Assembly: GCF_012650175.1 (NCBI RefSeq)
Contig: NZ_JAAILI010000062.1
Span: 1 to 64,000 of the forward strand
Source of the DNA: Sphingomonas sp. S2M10
GTDB lineage: Bacteria; Pseudomonadota; Alphaproteobacteria; Sphingomonadales; Sphingomonadaceae
Direction of reading: 5' to 3'
Length of the DNA stretch: 64,000 nt
Shown: positions 21,511-34,622 of the stretch, piece by piece
Layout of the letters: each line of letters starts with the position of its first letter
How positions within the stretch are numbered: the stretch's first letter is position 1
Notes under the pieces: model-generated
Databases searched by the model: none
What the model was told of the DNA's origin: nothing
What the model saw: the letters and a program-made list of their open reading frames with translations, nothing else
Program-made: the position numbers and the translations under genes

Positions 21511-22167
21511 GTGCAGGAAGAGGATGGCTTTACCCGCTGGATAGAGGCGTGCGCGGCGGGCGAATTGCTCGGCATCGCCATCGGGGCATTGTGGTGGGTC
21601 ACCGTCGACCGCTTCGATCCGGTGCCGATGGGCGCCACCGCCGAGTGGATGGTGTTCTTCGCCAAGGCGGCGAGCGGATTGATGCAGGGGCTGGTGCTCG
21701 GCCTGCTACAGGGCTGGGCGCTACGCCGCCAGTTTCCGGCGCTGAACCTGCGCGACTGGGTGGCAGCGACGACGCTGGTCGGCATTGCCGTGTGGTCCGT
21801 CGCCGCCTGGTATGCGGTGTTTCCCTCGCTCGACGGTGATCCCTTGCTGCCCGCGGTCGAAACGCTGTTCCAGACGGCCGTCACCGCCGCCGGTTTCGGA
21901 CTGGGGCTGGGGCTGTTGTTCGGACTGGCGCAGGCGCTGGTGCTGCAGCGCGCGGCCGGCAATGCGCGCTGGTGGATCGCGGTCAACGCGCTCGGCTGGG
22001 GGGCGGCATTGCCCTGCATCTATGTCGCCGCGTCGATCGGCAGCGCGGAGCCGAGCAGCCTCGAAATCGCCTTTCGCGGGCTGGTCGGCGGGATCGTCTC
22101 CGGCGTCGTGCTGGGCACGGTGACCGGCCTGTCCTTCGCGGTGATGCCGGCCCGGCGCCGAGCCTGA
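21511..22167 (+). CDS. Hypothetical integral membrane protein
   Basis: The 218-residue protein begins at a GTG preceded by AAGGATG. It has about five or six hydrophobic, Gly-rich helices (for example LLGIAIGALWWV, MQGLVLGLLQGWAL, VGIAVWSVAAWYAV, GLGLGLLFGLAQALV, GIVSGVVLGTVTGL). The repeated small-residue GxxxG-like motifs suggest helix packing in the inner membrane. No family is recognised. It stands between pccA and the convergent rppH, without obvious functional neighbours. Confidence 0.6.
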   Translation: MQEEDGFTRWIEACAAGELLGIAIGALWWVTVDRFDPVPMGATAEWMVFFAKAASGLMQGLVLGLLQGWALRRQFPALNLRDWVAATTLVGIAVWSVAAWYAVFPSLDGDPLLPAVETLFQTAVTAAGFGLGLGLLFGLAQALVLQRAAGNARWWIAVNALGWGAALPCIYVAASIGSAEPSSLEIAFRGLVGGIVSGVVLGTVTGLSFAVMPARRRA

Positions 22168-22172
22168 ACCGC

Positions 22173-22652
22173 TCAGCCGAGCTGCGGCGCGAACAGTTCG
22201 AGCAGCCGTTCGTACAGCGCCTGCTTGAACGGCACGATCAGTTCGGGGAGCTCGGCCGGCTCGGCCCATCGCCAGGCGCGGAATTCGGGATGCGCGGTGG
22301 CGATGTCGATATCGCCGTCCTCGCCGAGGAAGCGCAGCAGGAACCAGCGCTGGCGCTGGCCGCGCCACTTGCCCTTCCACACCTTGCCGATCAGATCCTC
22401 GGGCAGGTCGTACTGCAGTTCCTCGGGCGCCTCGGCGATCAGCTCGACATGGTCACCAGCGACGCCGGTCTCTTCCCACAGCTCGCGAAATGCCGCTTCC
22501 AGCGCGTCCTCGCCCGGATCGATCCCGCCCTGCGGCATCTGCCAGGCCTCCAGCGTCGAATCGAGCCGCTGGCCGACGAAGACGCGGCCGTCGTGGTTGA
22601 GCAGCATCACGCCGGCGCAGGGGCGATAGGGGAGCGAAGCGGGGTCGGTCAT
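22173..22652 (-). CDS. rppH: RNA pyrophosphohydrolase RppH (Nudix hydrolase)
   Basis: The 159-residue protein carries a complete Nudix box, [23 protein letters not shown], at about residues 40-62 (Gly-x5-Glu-x7-Arg-Glu-x2-Glu-Glu). It has the RppH/Orf17-type N-terminus [19 protein letters not shown] and WQMPQGG. RppH removes pyrophosphate from 5'-triphosphorylated mRNA and so starts RNA decay. The start at 22652 ([11 protein letters not shown]) is where similarity to the family begins. It is divergent from the deacetylase-family gene. Confidence 0.9.
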   Translation of the reverse strand: MTDPASLPYRPCAGVMLLNHDGRVFVGQRLDSTLEAWQMPQGGIDPGEDALEAAFRELWEETGVAGDHVELIAEAPEELQYDLPEDLIGKVWKGKWRGQRQRWFLLRFLGEDGDIDIATAHPEFRAWRWAEPAELPELIVPFKQALYERLLELFAPQLG

Positions 22653-22730
22653 GGCGCTGTCGTAGAGCGCTGCGGGACGGGACGGAAGGGCCGTCTTTCG
22701 GATGCGGCCGCAGCTTCCTAGATTGTTCGC

Positions 22731-25172
<2,442 letters not shown>

Positions 25173-25176
<4 letters not shown>

Positions 25177-25697
25177 TCGACACCGAACGCCTTGTGCTGC
25201 GCGGCTGGACTGACGACGACCGCGCGCCCTTCCATGCGATGTGCACCGATCCGGCGGTGATGGCCTTTATCGGCCCGCTGCAATCGCGCGCCGAAAGCGA
25301 TGCGGGCATCGACCGCCAGCAGGGCCTTCTCGCGGCGCACGGCCATTGCTTCTGGGCGGTCGAGCGGCGCGATGACCGACGCTTCCTCGGTTTCTGCGGG
25401 TTGAAGCCCGGCGCTGCGGGCACGCCGATCGAAGGCGAGGTCGAGATCGGGTGGCGCCTCGCGGCTGCGCATTGGGGGAAGGGCTATGCGCAGGAAGCGG
25501 CCCGCGCCAGCCTCGCCTGGGGCTGGTCCTATCTCGACGTCCCTGGCATCGCCGCGATCGTCGCGGCGGAAAATGCCCGCAGCTGGGGGTTGATGCAGCG
25601 GATCGGGATGCGGCGCGCGGTGGATGCCGATTTCGACCATCCGACCGCAATCCCGGCGCTGCGGCGTCATCGTACCTATCGCATCGCGCGTCCATGA
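25173..25697 (+). CDS. GNAT family N-acetyltransferase (RimJ/RimL-like), paralogue 2
   Basis: Also 174 residues, it shares IDTERLVLRGWTDDDRAPFHAM, the GFCGLKPGA block and WGKGYAQEAARASLAWGW with its neighbour. Divergence is substantial (roughly half of positions by eye), so the duplication is not recent and the substrates may differ. Its start overlaps the previous stop by 4 bp, and its own stop overlaps the start of the membrane spermidine-synthase-like gene. Confidence 0.85.
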
Positions 25698-27904
25698 CGG
25701 ACCTGCACGCGCCGGCAGGCGGCGTCCGCCGCGCGTTGTTCGTCGCGGCGATCCTTGGCGGATCGTTCCTGCTGTTCCTCGTCCAGCCGATGGTCGCGCG
25801 AATGGCGCTGCCGCGCCTCGGCGGCGCCCCGGCGGTGTGGAACTCGGCGATGCTCGTCTATCAGGCGCTGCTGCTGCTCGGCTATGGCTATGCGCATTGG
25901 CTCGGCCGGTTTCGCGTGCGGACGCAGGCCGGGCTGCACCTCGGCCTATTGGGCCTCGCCGCTTTGTGGCTGCCGATCGGGCTGGGGACGATGCAGGTGC
26001 CGATCGGCGCGGAGCCGGCCTGGTGGGTGCCGTGGCTGCTCGTCGCCGCGATCGGCCCCCTGTTCCTGGCGATTTCCGCGCAGGCGCCGCTGCTCCAGCG
26101 CTGGTTCGCCGTAGCCAGCCATGGGCGAGATCCCTACGCGCTCTACGCCGCCTCCAACATCGGCAGTTTTGCCGGGCTGCTCGCCTATCCGCTGCTGGTC
26201 GAGCCGCTGCTGCGCCTGCGCAGCCAGAGCTGGCTGTGGACCATCGGCTATGCGGTCGTCGCGCTGCTGGTGCTCGGCTGCGCCAGCTTCTTGCCGCGAA
26301 ACGACGTGCCGCCGCAGCCGCGAACGGATCGCGCGGCGACGGTCGCGCGCGACTGGGCCGGCTGGATCGCGCTGGCTTTCGTCCCTTCGGGACTGATGCT
26401 GGCGACGACCACCTTTCTGACCACCGATATCGTCGCCGTGCCCTTGCTCTGGGTGTTGCCGCTCGGGCTCTACCTGCTGAGCTTCCCGGTGGCCTTTCGC
26501 AGCTCCGCACTCCTCGACGATCTGCTCGAGCGCTGCGTGCCGCTGGTGCTGCTGCTGTTCGGCGCGACCTTGGTCGCGGGCGATTCGCGGCTCGCCTATG
26601 TCAATGCGCTGATCGGTCTGGTGCTGCTGTTCGCGGTGGCGGTCGCCTGCCACGCAAGGCTCTACGCGCTGCGCCCGCCGCCGGCGCGCCTGACCGGCTT
26701 CTACCTCGCCATGGCGGTGGGCGGCGCGCTCGGCGGGGTGTTCGCCGGCCTGATGGCGCCGGTGCTGTTCGACTGGACCTATGAATATCCGCTGCTGATC
26801 CTCGCGGCGGGATTGCTGATCCCGCAGCGCGCGCTCACCCGCAAGCTCGCGGGGCTCTGGGCAGGCCGCTACAGGCTTCCCGCCGCGGCACTGCTGTGCG
26901 TGCTGGTGATGCTGATCGTCTGGGCGGCGTTCGACGCGCGGTTGCTTGGCCCGATGCATGATCAGCTCGGGTTCGTGGCGATCGCGGGGCTTGGCCTCGT
27001 CGCGGTCGGCGCACGCTGGCCGTTCACCGTGGCGCTCGCCGGCGGGCTGTTCCTCTTCGGCGGCTATACCGCGATCGAGACATCGTTGAGCGGCGCCCGG
27101 ACGCGCAGCTATTTCGGCGTGTACACGATCGGCGACAAGCCGGACCAGCGCCGACTGGCGCACGGCACCACCGTGCACGGCATCCAGCTCAAGGGTGCGC
27201 GGGCGCGGCGTCCAACCACCTATTATCAGGCCGGATCGGGCGTGGGGCAGGCGATGCTCGCGGCGCCTTCGCTGTACGGTGCGCATGCCCGGATCGGCGT
27301 CGTCGGATTGGGTACCGGCACGCTCGCCTGCTATGCCAGACCGGGACAGGACTGGCGGTTCTTCGAGGTCGATCCGGCGGTGGTACACCTCGCGCGCGAT
27401 ACGGGTGCGTTCAGCTTCCTCCGCCTCTGCGCGCCGCACGCGCAGATCCTGGTCGGCGATGCCCGGCTGCGCCTGAGCGCGCTGCCGCCGGGCAGCCTCG
27501 ACCTGCTCGCACTGGACGCATTCTCCTCCGACGCGGTGCCCATGCATCTGATGACGGTCGAGGCCTTCGCGACCTATGGCCGCGTCTTGTCGCCCGAGGG
27601 GCTGCTGTTGGTGCATATCTCCAACCGCTTCCTGGAACTGGCACCGGTGGTTGCCGGCGCGGCCAGGGCGGGGGGCTGGCAGGGCCTTCGGCTGGTCCAT
27701 GTGCCGAGCGCGTTGGAGCGGCAGGACGAAGGTGCGGTGTCGGACTGGATCGCGCTGAGCCGCTCGCCGCGCGCGCTGGCGGCGCTGAAGTCCCGCAGCG
27801 GGGAGTGGCGGCCGCTGGTCGCCGAGCCGGGCTTTGCCGGCTGGACCGACGACCATGCCTCGCTGGTGCCCGTAATGCGGCTGTTCCGCCCGGCTGGAGA
27901 CTAG
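25694..27904 (+). CDS. Membrane protein with C-terminal spermidine synthase-like methyltransferase fold
   Basis: The 736-residue protein has about a dozen hydrophobic helices over the first ~480 residues. A soluble Rossmann domain of the spermidine-synthase type follows ([56 protein letters not shown]). Such fused proteins are common in proteobacteria and uncharacterised. The Asp-containing motifs suggest an aminopropyl- or methyl-transfer fold may be retained. It follows the acetyltransferases with overlapping codons. Its stop TAG and the stop of convergent rsmA share the palindrome CTAG. Confidence 0.82.
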   Translation: MTDLHAPAGGVRRALFVAAILGGSFLLFLVQPMVARMALPRLGGAPAVWNSAMLVYQALLLLGYGYAHWLGRFRVRTQAGLHLGLLGLAALWLPIGLGTMQVPIGAEPAWWVPWLLVAAIGPLFLAISAQAPLLQRWFAVASHGRDPYALYAASNIGSFAGLLAYPLLVEPLLRLRSQSWLWTIGYAVVALLVLGCASFLPRNDVPPQPRTDRAATVARDWAGWIALAFVPSGLMLATTTFLTTDIVAVPLLWVLPLGLYLLSFPVAFRSSALLDDLLERCVPLVLLLFGATLVAGDSRLAYVNALIGLVLLFAVAVACHARLYALRPPPARLTGFYLAMAVGGALGGVFAGLMAPVLFDWTYEYPLLILAAGLLIPQRALTRKLAGLWAGRYRLPAAALLCVLVMLIVWAAFDARLLGPMHDQLGFVAIAGLGLVAVGARWPFTVALAGGLFLFGGYTAIETSLSGARTRSYFGVYTIGDKPDQRRLAHGTTVHGIQLKGARARRPTTYYQAGSGVGQAMLAAPSLYGAHARIGVVGLGTGTLACYARPGQDWRFFEVDPAVVHLARDTGAFSFLRLCAPHAQILVGDARLRLSALPPGSLDLLALDAFSSDAVPMHLMTVEAFATYGRVLSPEGLLLVHISNRFLELAPVVAGAARAGGWQGLRLVHVPSALERQDEGAVSDWIALSRSPRALAALKSRSGEWRPLVAEPGFAGWTDDHASLVPVMRLFRPAGD

Positions 27905-28722
27905 GCGCGGCCGAGTTCGCGCGCGATCGCGACGAATTCTGCGACGCTGACCGTCTCGGCCCGTCGGCTGGCATCGATGCCGAGCACTTCCAGCGCCGCC
28001 AGCGCGCCGGGCAGCGACTTGAGGCTCTGGCGCAGCATCTTTCGCCGCTGGCCGAACGCGGCGGCGGTCACCGCCTCCAGCAGGCGAAGCTGGACGCCCT
28101 CGGGCGCGTCGCCGGGGACGATATGCACCACCGCCGACATCACCTTGGGCGGCGGGGTGAAGGCCGAACGATGCACGTTCATCGCAATGCGCGGCGTGCT
28201 CCGCCACTGGGCGAGCACCGCCAGGCGGCCATAATGTTCGGTGCCGGCCTGCGCGACGATGCGTTCGGCGACCTCTTTCTGGAACATCAGCGTCAGGCTT
28301 GCCCACCAGGGCTGCCACTCGGCCGAGAGCCAGCCAACCAGCAATGCGGTGCCGACATTATAGGGCAGGTTGGCGACGACGTGCGGCTTGCCCGCGAACA
28401 GCGCCGGCGCATCGACCTCGAGCGCGTCGCCCTCGATCACGCGGAGCTTGTCCGGAAAGTAGCCGCCCAGTTCCTCCAGCGCGGGGATGCAGCGCCGGTC
28501 GCGCTCGACGGCGGTTACCTGCGCACCGGCCTGGAGCAGCGCGCGGGTGAGGCCGCCGGGGCCGGGACCGACCTCGAACACTTCGGCTCCGTCGAGCGCG
28601 CCGGGCACCTTGGCGATGCGGCCGAGCAGCTGACCATCGAACAGGAAGTTCTGCCCCAGCGCCTTGCTGGCACTGAGTCCGTATTTCGTAATGACGTCCC
28701 GTAGCGGAGGAAGGCTGGTCAC
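27901..28722 (-). CDS. rsmA: 16S rRNA (adenine-N6)-dimethyltransferase RsmA/KsgA
   Basis: The 273-residue SAM-dependent enzyme dimethylates two adjacent adenines near the 3' end of 16S rRNA during small-subunit maturation. Motifs are [10 protein letters not shown], the SAM loop [14 protein letters not shown], and the catalytic [11 protein letters not shown]. It begins at a GTG that overlaps the stop of pdxA (GTGA). It is the last gene of the conserved lptD-surA-pdxA-rsmA order. Confidence 0.95.
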   Translation of the reverse strand: MTSLPPLRDVITKYGLSASKALGQNFLFDGQLLGRIAKVPGALDGAEVFEVGPGPGGLTRALLQAGAQVTAVERDRRCIPALEELGGYFPDKLRVIEGDALEVDAPALFAGKPHVVANLPYNVGTALLVGWLSAEWQPWWASLTLMFQKEVAERIVAQAGTEHYGRLAVLAQWRSTPRIAMNVHRSAFTPPPKVMSAVVHIVPGDAPEGVQLRLLEAVTAAAFGQRRKMLRQSLKSLPGALAALEVLGIDASRRAETVSVAEFVAIARELGRA

Positions 28723-29732
28723 GCGGTTGCTTCTATCCTGCGGAGCGCCGCTGCGGCAGCCATTTTGATGGCGGCGATCATCGCGCCGGGATGCGCCGCG
28801 TCGCGGCCGGCGATGCCGAAGGCGGTGCCATGGTCCGGCGAGGTGCGTACGATGGGGAGCCCCAGCGTCATGTTCACGCCGTCATCGAAATGGAGCGTCT
28901 TGATGGGGATGAGCGCCTGATCATGGTAGAGGCACAGCGCCGCATCATAGCCGGCGCGCGCGCGGGCGTGGAACAGCGTGTCGGCGGCGAACGGGCCGGC
29001 GGCGTCGATGCCCTCGGCACGCAGTCGCTCGATGGCCGGGATCAGTATGTCGATCTCCTCCCGGCCGATCGCGCCGCCTTCGCCCGCATGGGGATTGAGC
29101 CCGGCAAAGGCGAGGCGCGGGTTGGCGATCCCGAAATTGCGCTGGAGCCCCCGCGCGGTGACGCGGCCCTTGGCGACGATCAGCTCGGGGCTGATCAGCG
29201 CCGGCACTTGCGCCAGCGGCACGTGGACGGTGATCGGCACCACCCGCAGCGTCGGTCCCGCCAGCATCATCACGGCATTGTCCGCGGTGATGCCGCAGCG
29301 CTCGGCGACGAATTCGGTCTGGCCGGGATGGGTGAAGCCTATCGCGTAGAGCTGCGCCTTGGAGACGGGGCCGGTTACCAGCGCACCGGCGGCCCCCGCG
29401 CTGGCAAGACCGGTGGCGACCTCCAGCGACTGCAGCGCGATATGCGCAGTGCCCAGCGAAGGCGTGCCGGGAATCACCGGGCCGGTATCGCCGATCGGCA
29501 GGATCGGCAGCGCCTCGGCGAATAGCGCAAGCGCCTCGCGTGGGTCACCGATCGGCGCGATCGGCCCGTTCCACACCGAACGCACGGCCGTGGGATCACC
29601 GACCGCGAAGAAGGGCGCAAGGCCCTCGGCCACGCGCACCTCCCACGCCTTGGCGGTGATCTCCGGCCCGATCCCTGCCGAATCGCCCATGGCGATCGCG
29701 AGCGGAGGCAGGGCGACGCCTCCGGCGGTCAC
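28719..29732 (-). CDS. pdxA: 4-hydroxythreonine-4-phosphate dehydrogenase
   Basis: The 337-residue enzyme of pyridoxal-5'-phosphate synthesis oxidises 4-phosphohydroxy-L-threonine with NAD. Metal-binding histidines lie in [16 protein letters not shown] and [19 protein letters not shown] at the N-terminus is typical. A GTG start 1 bp after the surA stop gives a normal N-terminus. It sits between surA and rsmA, as in many proteobacteria. Confidence 0.95.
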   Translation of the reverse strand: MTAGGVALPPLAIAMGDSAGIGPEITAKAWEVRVAEGLAPFFAVGDPTAVRSVWNGPIAPIGDPREALALFAEALPILPIGDTGPVIPGTPSLGTAHIALQSLEVATGLASAGAAGALVTGPVSKAQLYAIGFTHPGQTEFVAERCGITADNAVMMLAGPTLRVVPITVHVPLAQVPALISPELIVAKGRVTARGLQRNFGIANPRLAFAGLNPHAGEGGAIGREEIDILIPAIERLRAEGIDAAGPFAADTLFHARARAGYDAALCLYHDQALIPIKTLHFDDGVNMTLGLPIVRTSPDHGTAFGIAGRDAAHPGAMIAAIKMAAAAALRRIEATA

Positions 29733-29733
29733 G

Positions 29734-31092
29734 TCAGCGATATTCGATCAGCGCGTCACGGCGCAGGTCGCGCAGCATGCGCTCGGCGCGGAGATTGACG
29801 CGCTGGTCCTCCAGCTGCTCCTGAACCTGCTCCACCGACGGCGTGTTGGCGGCGGGCGGATCGTCGCGGCCGCAGATCACCAGCACGCGCACGCCGTCCT
29901 CGATCGAGCCAAAGGGCTGGGTCGCCTGGCCGACCTGGAGCGGCAGGATCAGGTTCTGCAACGCCGGCGGCAGATCCTTGATCACGATATTGTCGCGGTC
30001 GACAACCTCGGCACCCTCCGCCGCGGCCACCTTGCTGACATCGCCGCAGCCGCGAATTGCCTGCGTCGCCTTGGCGAACGAGGCGGCGCGGGTGCTGGCC
30101 TGCGCCTCGGTGGTGCCCTTGGAGAATGCGAGCGACAGCTGGCGGAGGCTCAGCTTGGCGTCGCGCGGATCGGAAATGCCGACCTTGTGCTTGTCCGCAA
30201 GGTACACGATCGAGAAACCGGCCGAAAGCGGGATCGGCCCGGCGACCTGACCCGGCTGCATTTCCTGCACCGCCTGCGCAAGCGCCTCGGGCAGCATGGC
30301 CGGCTGGATCCAGCCGAGATCGCCGCCGCGGGCACGGGTGGAGCTCTGCGAATAGGTGCGGGCGAGATAGTCGAACGGCGTGCCCTGGCGCATCTGCTCG
30401 ATCATCTTCTGCATGCCGCCGGAGACTTCCTGGGCGCGATCGGGCGTGGCGTTCTGGTAGATCTCGTAGACGTGATATTCGTCGGTGCCCTTCTGGGCGG
30501 TGAGGCGATCGATCATCGCCTTCACTTCGGCTTCGCCGACATTGACGTTCACGCGGCGGCGCAGGAGCCGGCTCCAGGCGAGTTCCGCCTCGATCTGGCG
30601 CTTGATCGAACGTTCGGACGAGCCGATCTCACGCAGCCAGCTGCGCATCTGATCGGGCGTCTTCTGGAAGCGCGCGGCGACGCGGCTGAAGCTGCTCTCG
30701 ATCTCGCGCGCGTCGACCTTGATCTCGTTGGCCTTGGCCTCCTGGATCTCCAGCGTCTCGTCGATCAGCTGGCGCAGCATGGCGAGCTTGAGCTGCTCGC
30801 GTTCCTCGGGCTTCAGGGTCAGCTTCTGCATGCCGGTGACCAGCGCGACGCGCTGATCCACCTCGGTGCCGGTGAGCACGTAATCGTTGACGATCGCCGT
30901 GGGTTTGCGGACGTTCGGGTCAGCCTTGCCGAAGATTTCCAGCGTGCTGGGCAGGTCGAGGCCGTTGTTGACGCCGCCCTGGCTATCCTGCGCCGGGCTC
31001 GTCTGTGCGACCGCCATCGTTGCCAGGGCAGCGATTCCCGCGCCGGCCAGCCACTTCGCACCCGTTCCCACAATCCTGCCCAAACCCATCAT
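29734..31092 (-). CDS. surA: Periplasmic chaperone/peptidyl-prolyl isomerase SurA
   Basis: The 452-residue protein has a signal peptide (WLAGAGIAALATMAVAQ) and the SurA N-domain (AIVNDYVLTGTEVDQRVAL...LRQLIDETLEIQEAK). One clear parvulin domain is seen (YEIYQ to ADKHKVG, with GGDLGWIQPAMLPEAL), and a second C-terminal region is more diverged. SurA escorts outer-membrane beta-barrels such as LptD to the BAM complex. The two adjacent ATGs at 31092/31089 are both possible; the upstream frame is not protein-like. It is downstream of lptD, its major client. Confidence 0.92.
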   Translation of the reverse strand: MMGLGRIVGTGAKWLAGAGIAALATMAVAQTSPAQDSQGGVNNGLDLPSTLEIFGKADPNVRKPTAIVNDYVLTGTEVDQRVALVTGMQKLTLKPEEREQLKLAMLRQLIDETLEIQEAKANEIKVDAREIESSFSRVAARFQKTPDQMRSWLREIGSSERSIKRQIEAELAWSRLLRRRVNVNVGEAEVKAMIDRLTAQKGTDEYHVYEIYQNATPDRAQEVSGGMQKMIEQMRQGTPFDYLARTYSQSSTRARGGDLGWIQPAMLPEALAQAVQEMQPGQVAGPIPLSAGFSIVYLADKHKVGISDPRDAKLSLRQLSLAFSKGTTEAQASTRAASFAKATQAIRGCGDVSKVAAAEGAEVVDRDNIVIKDLPPALQNLILPLQVGQATQPFGSIEDGVRVLVICGRDDPPAANTPSVEQVQEQLEDQRVNLRAERMLRDLRRDALIEYR

Positions 31093-31190
31093 CACTTCAG
31101 AACGACCCTCATTCTCGAACGGGAAGCAGCGCTTATAGCGCAATTGTGCCTGAACCAAGGCTGAGCGCCGAATCCCCAAGGCGGGATCTT

Positions 31191-33494
31191 CTAGCGGCCG
31201 AGGTTCTTGAAGGCGAGCGTCAGCAGATAGGAGTTGCCGCGCTGGGCGTCGCCGGTGGTGGCATAGTCGCGCCGCCAGGTGGTGCCGATGCGCAGGCAAT
31301 CGTCTTCGTAGAACAGGCCGATGCGGTGGCGGATCGGCTGGAAGCCGTTGGCCAGCGACAGCGGATCTTCCTGCTTGTCGGTCAGGTCGATCAGCGTCGA
31401 GCCGGACAGCGACCAGAAGCGCGCGAACTGCATGCGGGCACCGAGGCGCAGTTCCTCGCGATCCTGCAGATCCTCCAGGGTCGGATCGACATTTCGGTTG
31501 AGGCGGAGATAGCCGACCGTGACATAGGTGGCGCGCGAGCCGAGCGACATGTCGATCTCGTTGCGGCGCACCGCCAGCCCGTCCTTGTCCAGCCGGTAGC
31601 GGTGGGTGAGGCTGACAAAGTCGTGGAAGCGGAATACCGTGCGGCCGACGATGTCGGACATGCGATCGGTGAGCCCGGTGCCGTTCGGGAACAGCGTGGG
31701 GCGGGTGGTCAGGCGGTAGCTCTGGCCGACATTCGCCTCGACGCTGAAACCGGGCAGGTAGAGCGCGTAATCGAGGCCATAGGTGAAACGTGTCGAATCC
31801 TCGAAGCGGTCATAGCCGGCGAAGCGGTTGAGCGCGAACAGGTTGGAGTCCTCGAGATCGACCGCGCGCGCGTCCTCGTTGGGAACCTCGAGGTTCGCCA
31901 GATGCGGCGCGACGACCATCTGCACGCGCGGCGTGATCCGCTGGCTGCCGCCGAGGAAATCGCCGACGAACGGCCATTTCACGTCGAGCGCGCCGGCGGC
32001 GATGCCGCGGAAGCGGAAGCCGTTTTCGCCGCGATAGCTCGCCACCGTCGTCGCGATACTGTCCGACGTGTTGTAGATGTCGCCGCGCGTATAGGCGGTG
32101 AGGCTGACTTCCTGGCCCCAGTTGGTCAGGCGGCGGATGCTCCATTGCGCGCTGGTGAAGGCGCGCTGGGTATCCTGGCCGCCGGTGCGGGTGAGCGCCA
32201 GCGTGTTGACCTGGAAGTCGAACTTGCCGCCGAGCAGCCCGTCGTCGAGGCGGCGGCGATAGTCGATCTCGGGCAGCGCCACCGGCTGCAGGCCCTGGCG
32301 ATCGCCGACCCGAAGCGTCTGCACCGCCCAGGCGTTGATCACGAAATAGCTGTCGGCGTCGATCCGCTCGATCGCGACATTGTTGCGCAGCCGGTCGTCG
32401 CGCGAAATGTCGTAGCGGCGCAGGAAGGTGCGGTCGCTCGCGACGCGCAGCGAGGCGCGCACATCCCAGGTTGGACTCAGCTGGTAGCGGCCGATCAGAT
32501 CGAGATAGCCGCGGAAATCGTTGCGCAGCGTCGCCGGTGTCGGCGCCACGGTGAGATCGTCCGAACGGCGGCTATAGGTGCCATAGGCCTGGACGCGGAA
32601 GGCGCCGAGGCTGTTCAGCTCGCGATAGTCCGCCTGCAGCATCGGCAGCGTATCCGAGAATACGCGCGGCGTGACGGTCAGGTCGCGATTGGGGGCAATG
32701 CTGAAGAAATAGGGCAGGGCGACCTGGAAGCCGTTGGTGCGGCTGTAGCGCGCGTCGGGCGTGAGGAAGCCCGAGTCGCTCTGGCCGCCGGCGGGATGCG
32801 AGAAGGCCGGTAGCGGGATCGTCGCGAAGCCGAACACCGAGATGCGCGCACCCTTGTAGCGCAGGCGATGCTTGGCCGGGTCATAGACGACGCGGTCGGC
32901 GGTGATTTTCCAGGACGGCTCCTTGGGGCAGCCCGCGCTGTCGGTCACCGAACAGGGGGTATAGGCTGCATTCTCGACCGTGATCACGCCGCCGTCGCTG
33001 CGCGAACCGCGGGCCGCCGCGATGCGGCCGCCGGCCTCGAGCACCACCAGCATATTGTCGACCACGCCGTCCTTCAGCGTGTCGGTCAGCTCGATGCTGT
33101 CGCCATAGGCCGCGTCGCCCTGCGGGTTTGCCACGACGATATTGCCGGTCGCCATCACCTTGCCGGTGCGCCGGTCCCAGGTGACCTTGTCGGCGCGAAG
33201 GCGATTGCTCTCGCGGTACAGGCGGACATCGCCGCTGGCCGTCACGACATCGGTGTTCATGTCGTAATCGAGCTGGTCAGCGGTGAACTGCACCTGGTTG
33301 GGGTCGTCGGGCAGGCCGTTCGGCGGGGGCGGGGCGGGCTCGGCCGGCCGATCCTGCAGATCGGCGGCAGGCACCGACGCGCCGGCGGCCTGATCGGCGG
33401 GCAGCGGGCGCGAATCGGGCGCCTGCTGGGCACGTGCCTGCGCCGACAGGCACAGACCGAGCGCGGCCGGGAAGAACATGGCCTTGCGCTTCAC
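31191..33494 (-). CDS. lptD: LPS-assembly outer-membrane protein LptD
   Basis: The ~767-residue protein has a signal peptide, an OstA/LptA-like periplasmic domain (VQFTADQLDYDMNTDVVTASGDV to about residue 215) and a large C-terminal LptD beta-barrel. It inserts lipopolysaccharide or the equivalent glycolipid into the outer leaflet with LptE. Cysteines in CSVTDSAGC may take part in the disulfides of the family. The GTG at 33494 is chosen because GGGAG lies 5 nt upstream and a signal peptide follows; the frame extends further without protein character. It is divergent from holC. Confidence 0.92.
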   Translation of the reverse strand: MKRKAMFFPAALGLCLSAQARAQQAPDSRPLPADQAAGASVPAADLQDRPAEPAPPPPNGLPDDPNQVQFTADQLDYDMNTDVVTASGDVRLYRESNRLRADKVTWDRRTGKVMATGNIVVANPQGDAAYGDSIELTDTLKDGVVDNMLVVLEAGGRIAAARGSRSDGGVITVENAAYTPCSVTDSAGCPKEPSWKITADRVVYDPAKHRLRYKGARISVFGFATIPLPAFSHPAGGQSDSGFLTPDARYSRTNGFQVALPYFFSIAPNRDLTVTPRVFSDTLPMLQADYRELNSLGAFRVQAYGTYSRRSDDLTVAPTPATLRNDFRGYLDLIGRYQLSPTWDVRASLRVASDRTFLRRYDISRDDRLRNNVAIERIDADSYFVINAWAVQTLRVGDRQGLQPVALPEIDYRRRLDDGLLGGKFDFQVNTLALTRTGGQDTQRAFTSAQWSIRRLTNWGQEVSLTAYTRGDIYNTSDSIATTVASYRGENGFRFRGIAAGALDVKWPFVGDFLGGSQRITPRVQMVVAPHLANLEVPNEDARAVDLEDSNLFALNRFAGYDRFEDSTRFTYGLDYALYLPGFSVEANVGQSYRLTTRPTLFPNGTGLTDRMSDIVGRTVFRFHDFVSLTHRYRLDKDGLAVRRNEIDMSLGSRATYVTVGYLRLNRNVDPTLEDLQDREELRLGARMQFARFWSLSGSTLIDLTDKQEDPLSLANGFQPIRHRIGLFYEDDCLRIGTTWRRDYATTGDAQRGNSYLLTLAFKNLGR

Positions 33495-33617
33495 GAAAAC
33501 TCCCACCTTTAACGTCACTCCCCGGCAACGGGCATTCTCGTGCCCTATCGCAGCGATTGCGCCTCCGCAACGGCAGCCGCGTTGGCCCCAACGCACATCC
33601 GGGCTAAGGGGCCCCGC

Positions 33618-34058
33618 ATGCAGGTCGATTTCTATCATCTCACGCTGGCGCCGATCGATCGCGTGCTGCCGTCCATCGCCGAACGGGTGCTGGGCAGCGG
33701 CGGGCGTTTGCTGATCGTGGCCGCGGATGCTGGCCTGCGAACGCGGATAGACCAGCTGCTGTGGAGCTACAACACGGGGAGCTTTCTGCCGCACGGCGAG
33801 GCGGGCGGGGCGTGGGACGCCGAGCAGCCGGCGTTGATCGCGGAGGATCTGACGCCCGCCAACGGCGCCCGCAACGTGGCGCTGGTCGACGGTGTCTGGC
33901 GCGACGCGGCGCTCGACTTCGACCGTGCCTTCCACCTGTTCGACGAGGACAGCATCGCCGCCGCGCGGGCTGCGTGGCGCGCGCTGGGCGAGCGGGAAGG
34001 GGTCGAGCGGCGCTATTGGCGGCAGGACGAAAATGGCCGCTGGGCGCAAGTCGCCTGA
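33618..34058 (+). CDS. holC: DNA polymerase III chi subunit
   Basis: The 146-residue protein matches HolC: an N-terminal MQVDFYHLT, a VLGSGGRLLIVAAD segment, LLWSYNTGSFLPHG, and AFHLFDEDSIAAARAAWR near the end. Chi joins the clamp loader to SSB at the replication fork. The ATG at 33618 begins the conserved domain. It is transcribed divergently from lptD and followed by ndk 74 bp downstream. Confidence 0.88.
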   Translation: MQVDFYHLTLAPIDRVLPSIAERVLGSGGRLLIVAADAGLRTRIDQLLWSYNTGSFLPHGEAGGAWDAEQPALIAEDLTPANGARNVALVDGVWRDAALDFDRAFHLFDEDSIAAARAAWRALGEREGVERRYWRQDENGRWAQVA

Positions 34059-34132
34059 GCTTGCATTGAAGACCTGGGGGGACTAGGGAGCCGCGACTTC
34101 CTTTCATCACCAACTATAGGAGCCGCACGGCC

Positions 34133-34555
34133 ATGGCCGCGACCCGGACCTTTTCGATCATCAAGCCCGATGCCACCCGCCGCAACCTGACCGGCGCCGT
34201 CACCAAGATGCTGGAAGAGGCCGGCCTGCGCGTCGTCGCTTCCAAGCGCATCCAGATGACCCGCGTGCAGGCCGAGGGCTTCTACGGCGTCCACAAGGAG
34301 CGGCCCTTCTTCAACGACCTCGTCGAATTCATGATCTCGGGCCCGGTCGTCGTCCAGGTGCTCGAGGGCGAGAACGCCGTGCAGCGCAACCGTGACATCA
34401 TGGGCGCGACCAACCCGGCAAACGCCGAGCCGGGCACGATCCGCAAGGAACTGGCCGAGTCGATCGAAGCCAATTCGGTCCATGGTTCGGACTCGGAAGA
34501 GAATGCCGCGATCGAGATCGCCTTCTTCTTCAAGCCGGAAGAAATCGTCGGCTAA
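34133..34555 (+). CDS. ndk: Nucleoside diphosphate kinase
   Basis: The 140-residue enzyme equalises nucleoside triphosphate pools through a phosphohistidine. The active-site His lies in [11 protein letters not shown], and [10 protein letters not shown] and [12 protein letters not shown] complete the signature. The length is exactly typical. A strong intrinsic terminator follows 20 bp after the stop. Confidence 0.97.
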   Translation: MAATRTFSIIKPDATRRNLTGAVTKMLEEAGLRVVASKRIQMTRVQAEGFYGVHKERPFFNDLVEFMISGPVVVQVLEGENAVQRNRDIMGATNPANAEPGTIRKELAESIEANSVHGSDSEENAAIEIAFFFKPEEIVG

Positions 34556-34575
34556 TAGGTCGAAGTTTTCGGTAG

Positions 34576-34614
34576 AAAAAAGGCCGCGCTTCCGATGGGG
34601 AGCGCGGCTTTTTT
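34576..34614 (+). terminator. Rho-independent terminator after ndk
   Basis: A GC-rich stem (GGCCGCGCTTCC paired with GGGAGCGCGGCT) with a short GATG loop is flanked by an A-run on the left and six Ts on the right. This is the classic form and could act in both directions. Confidence 0.9.
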
Positions 34615-34622
34615 ATCTCGTA

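Noticed and set aside
25946..28318. 790-codon minus-strand frame opposite the spermidine-synthase-like gene
   Set aside because: Composition typical of antisense frames (Arg, His, Gln rich), and it overlaps two real genes.
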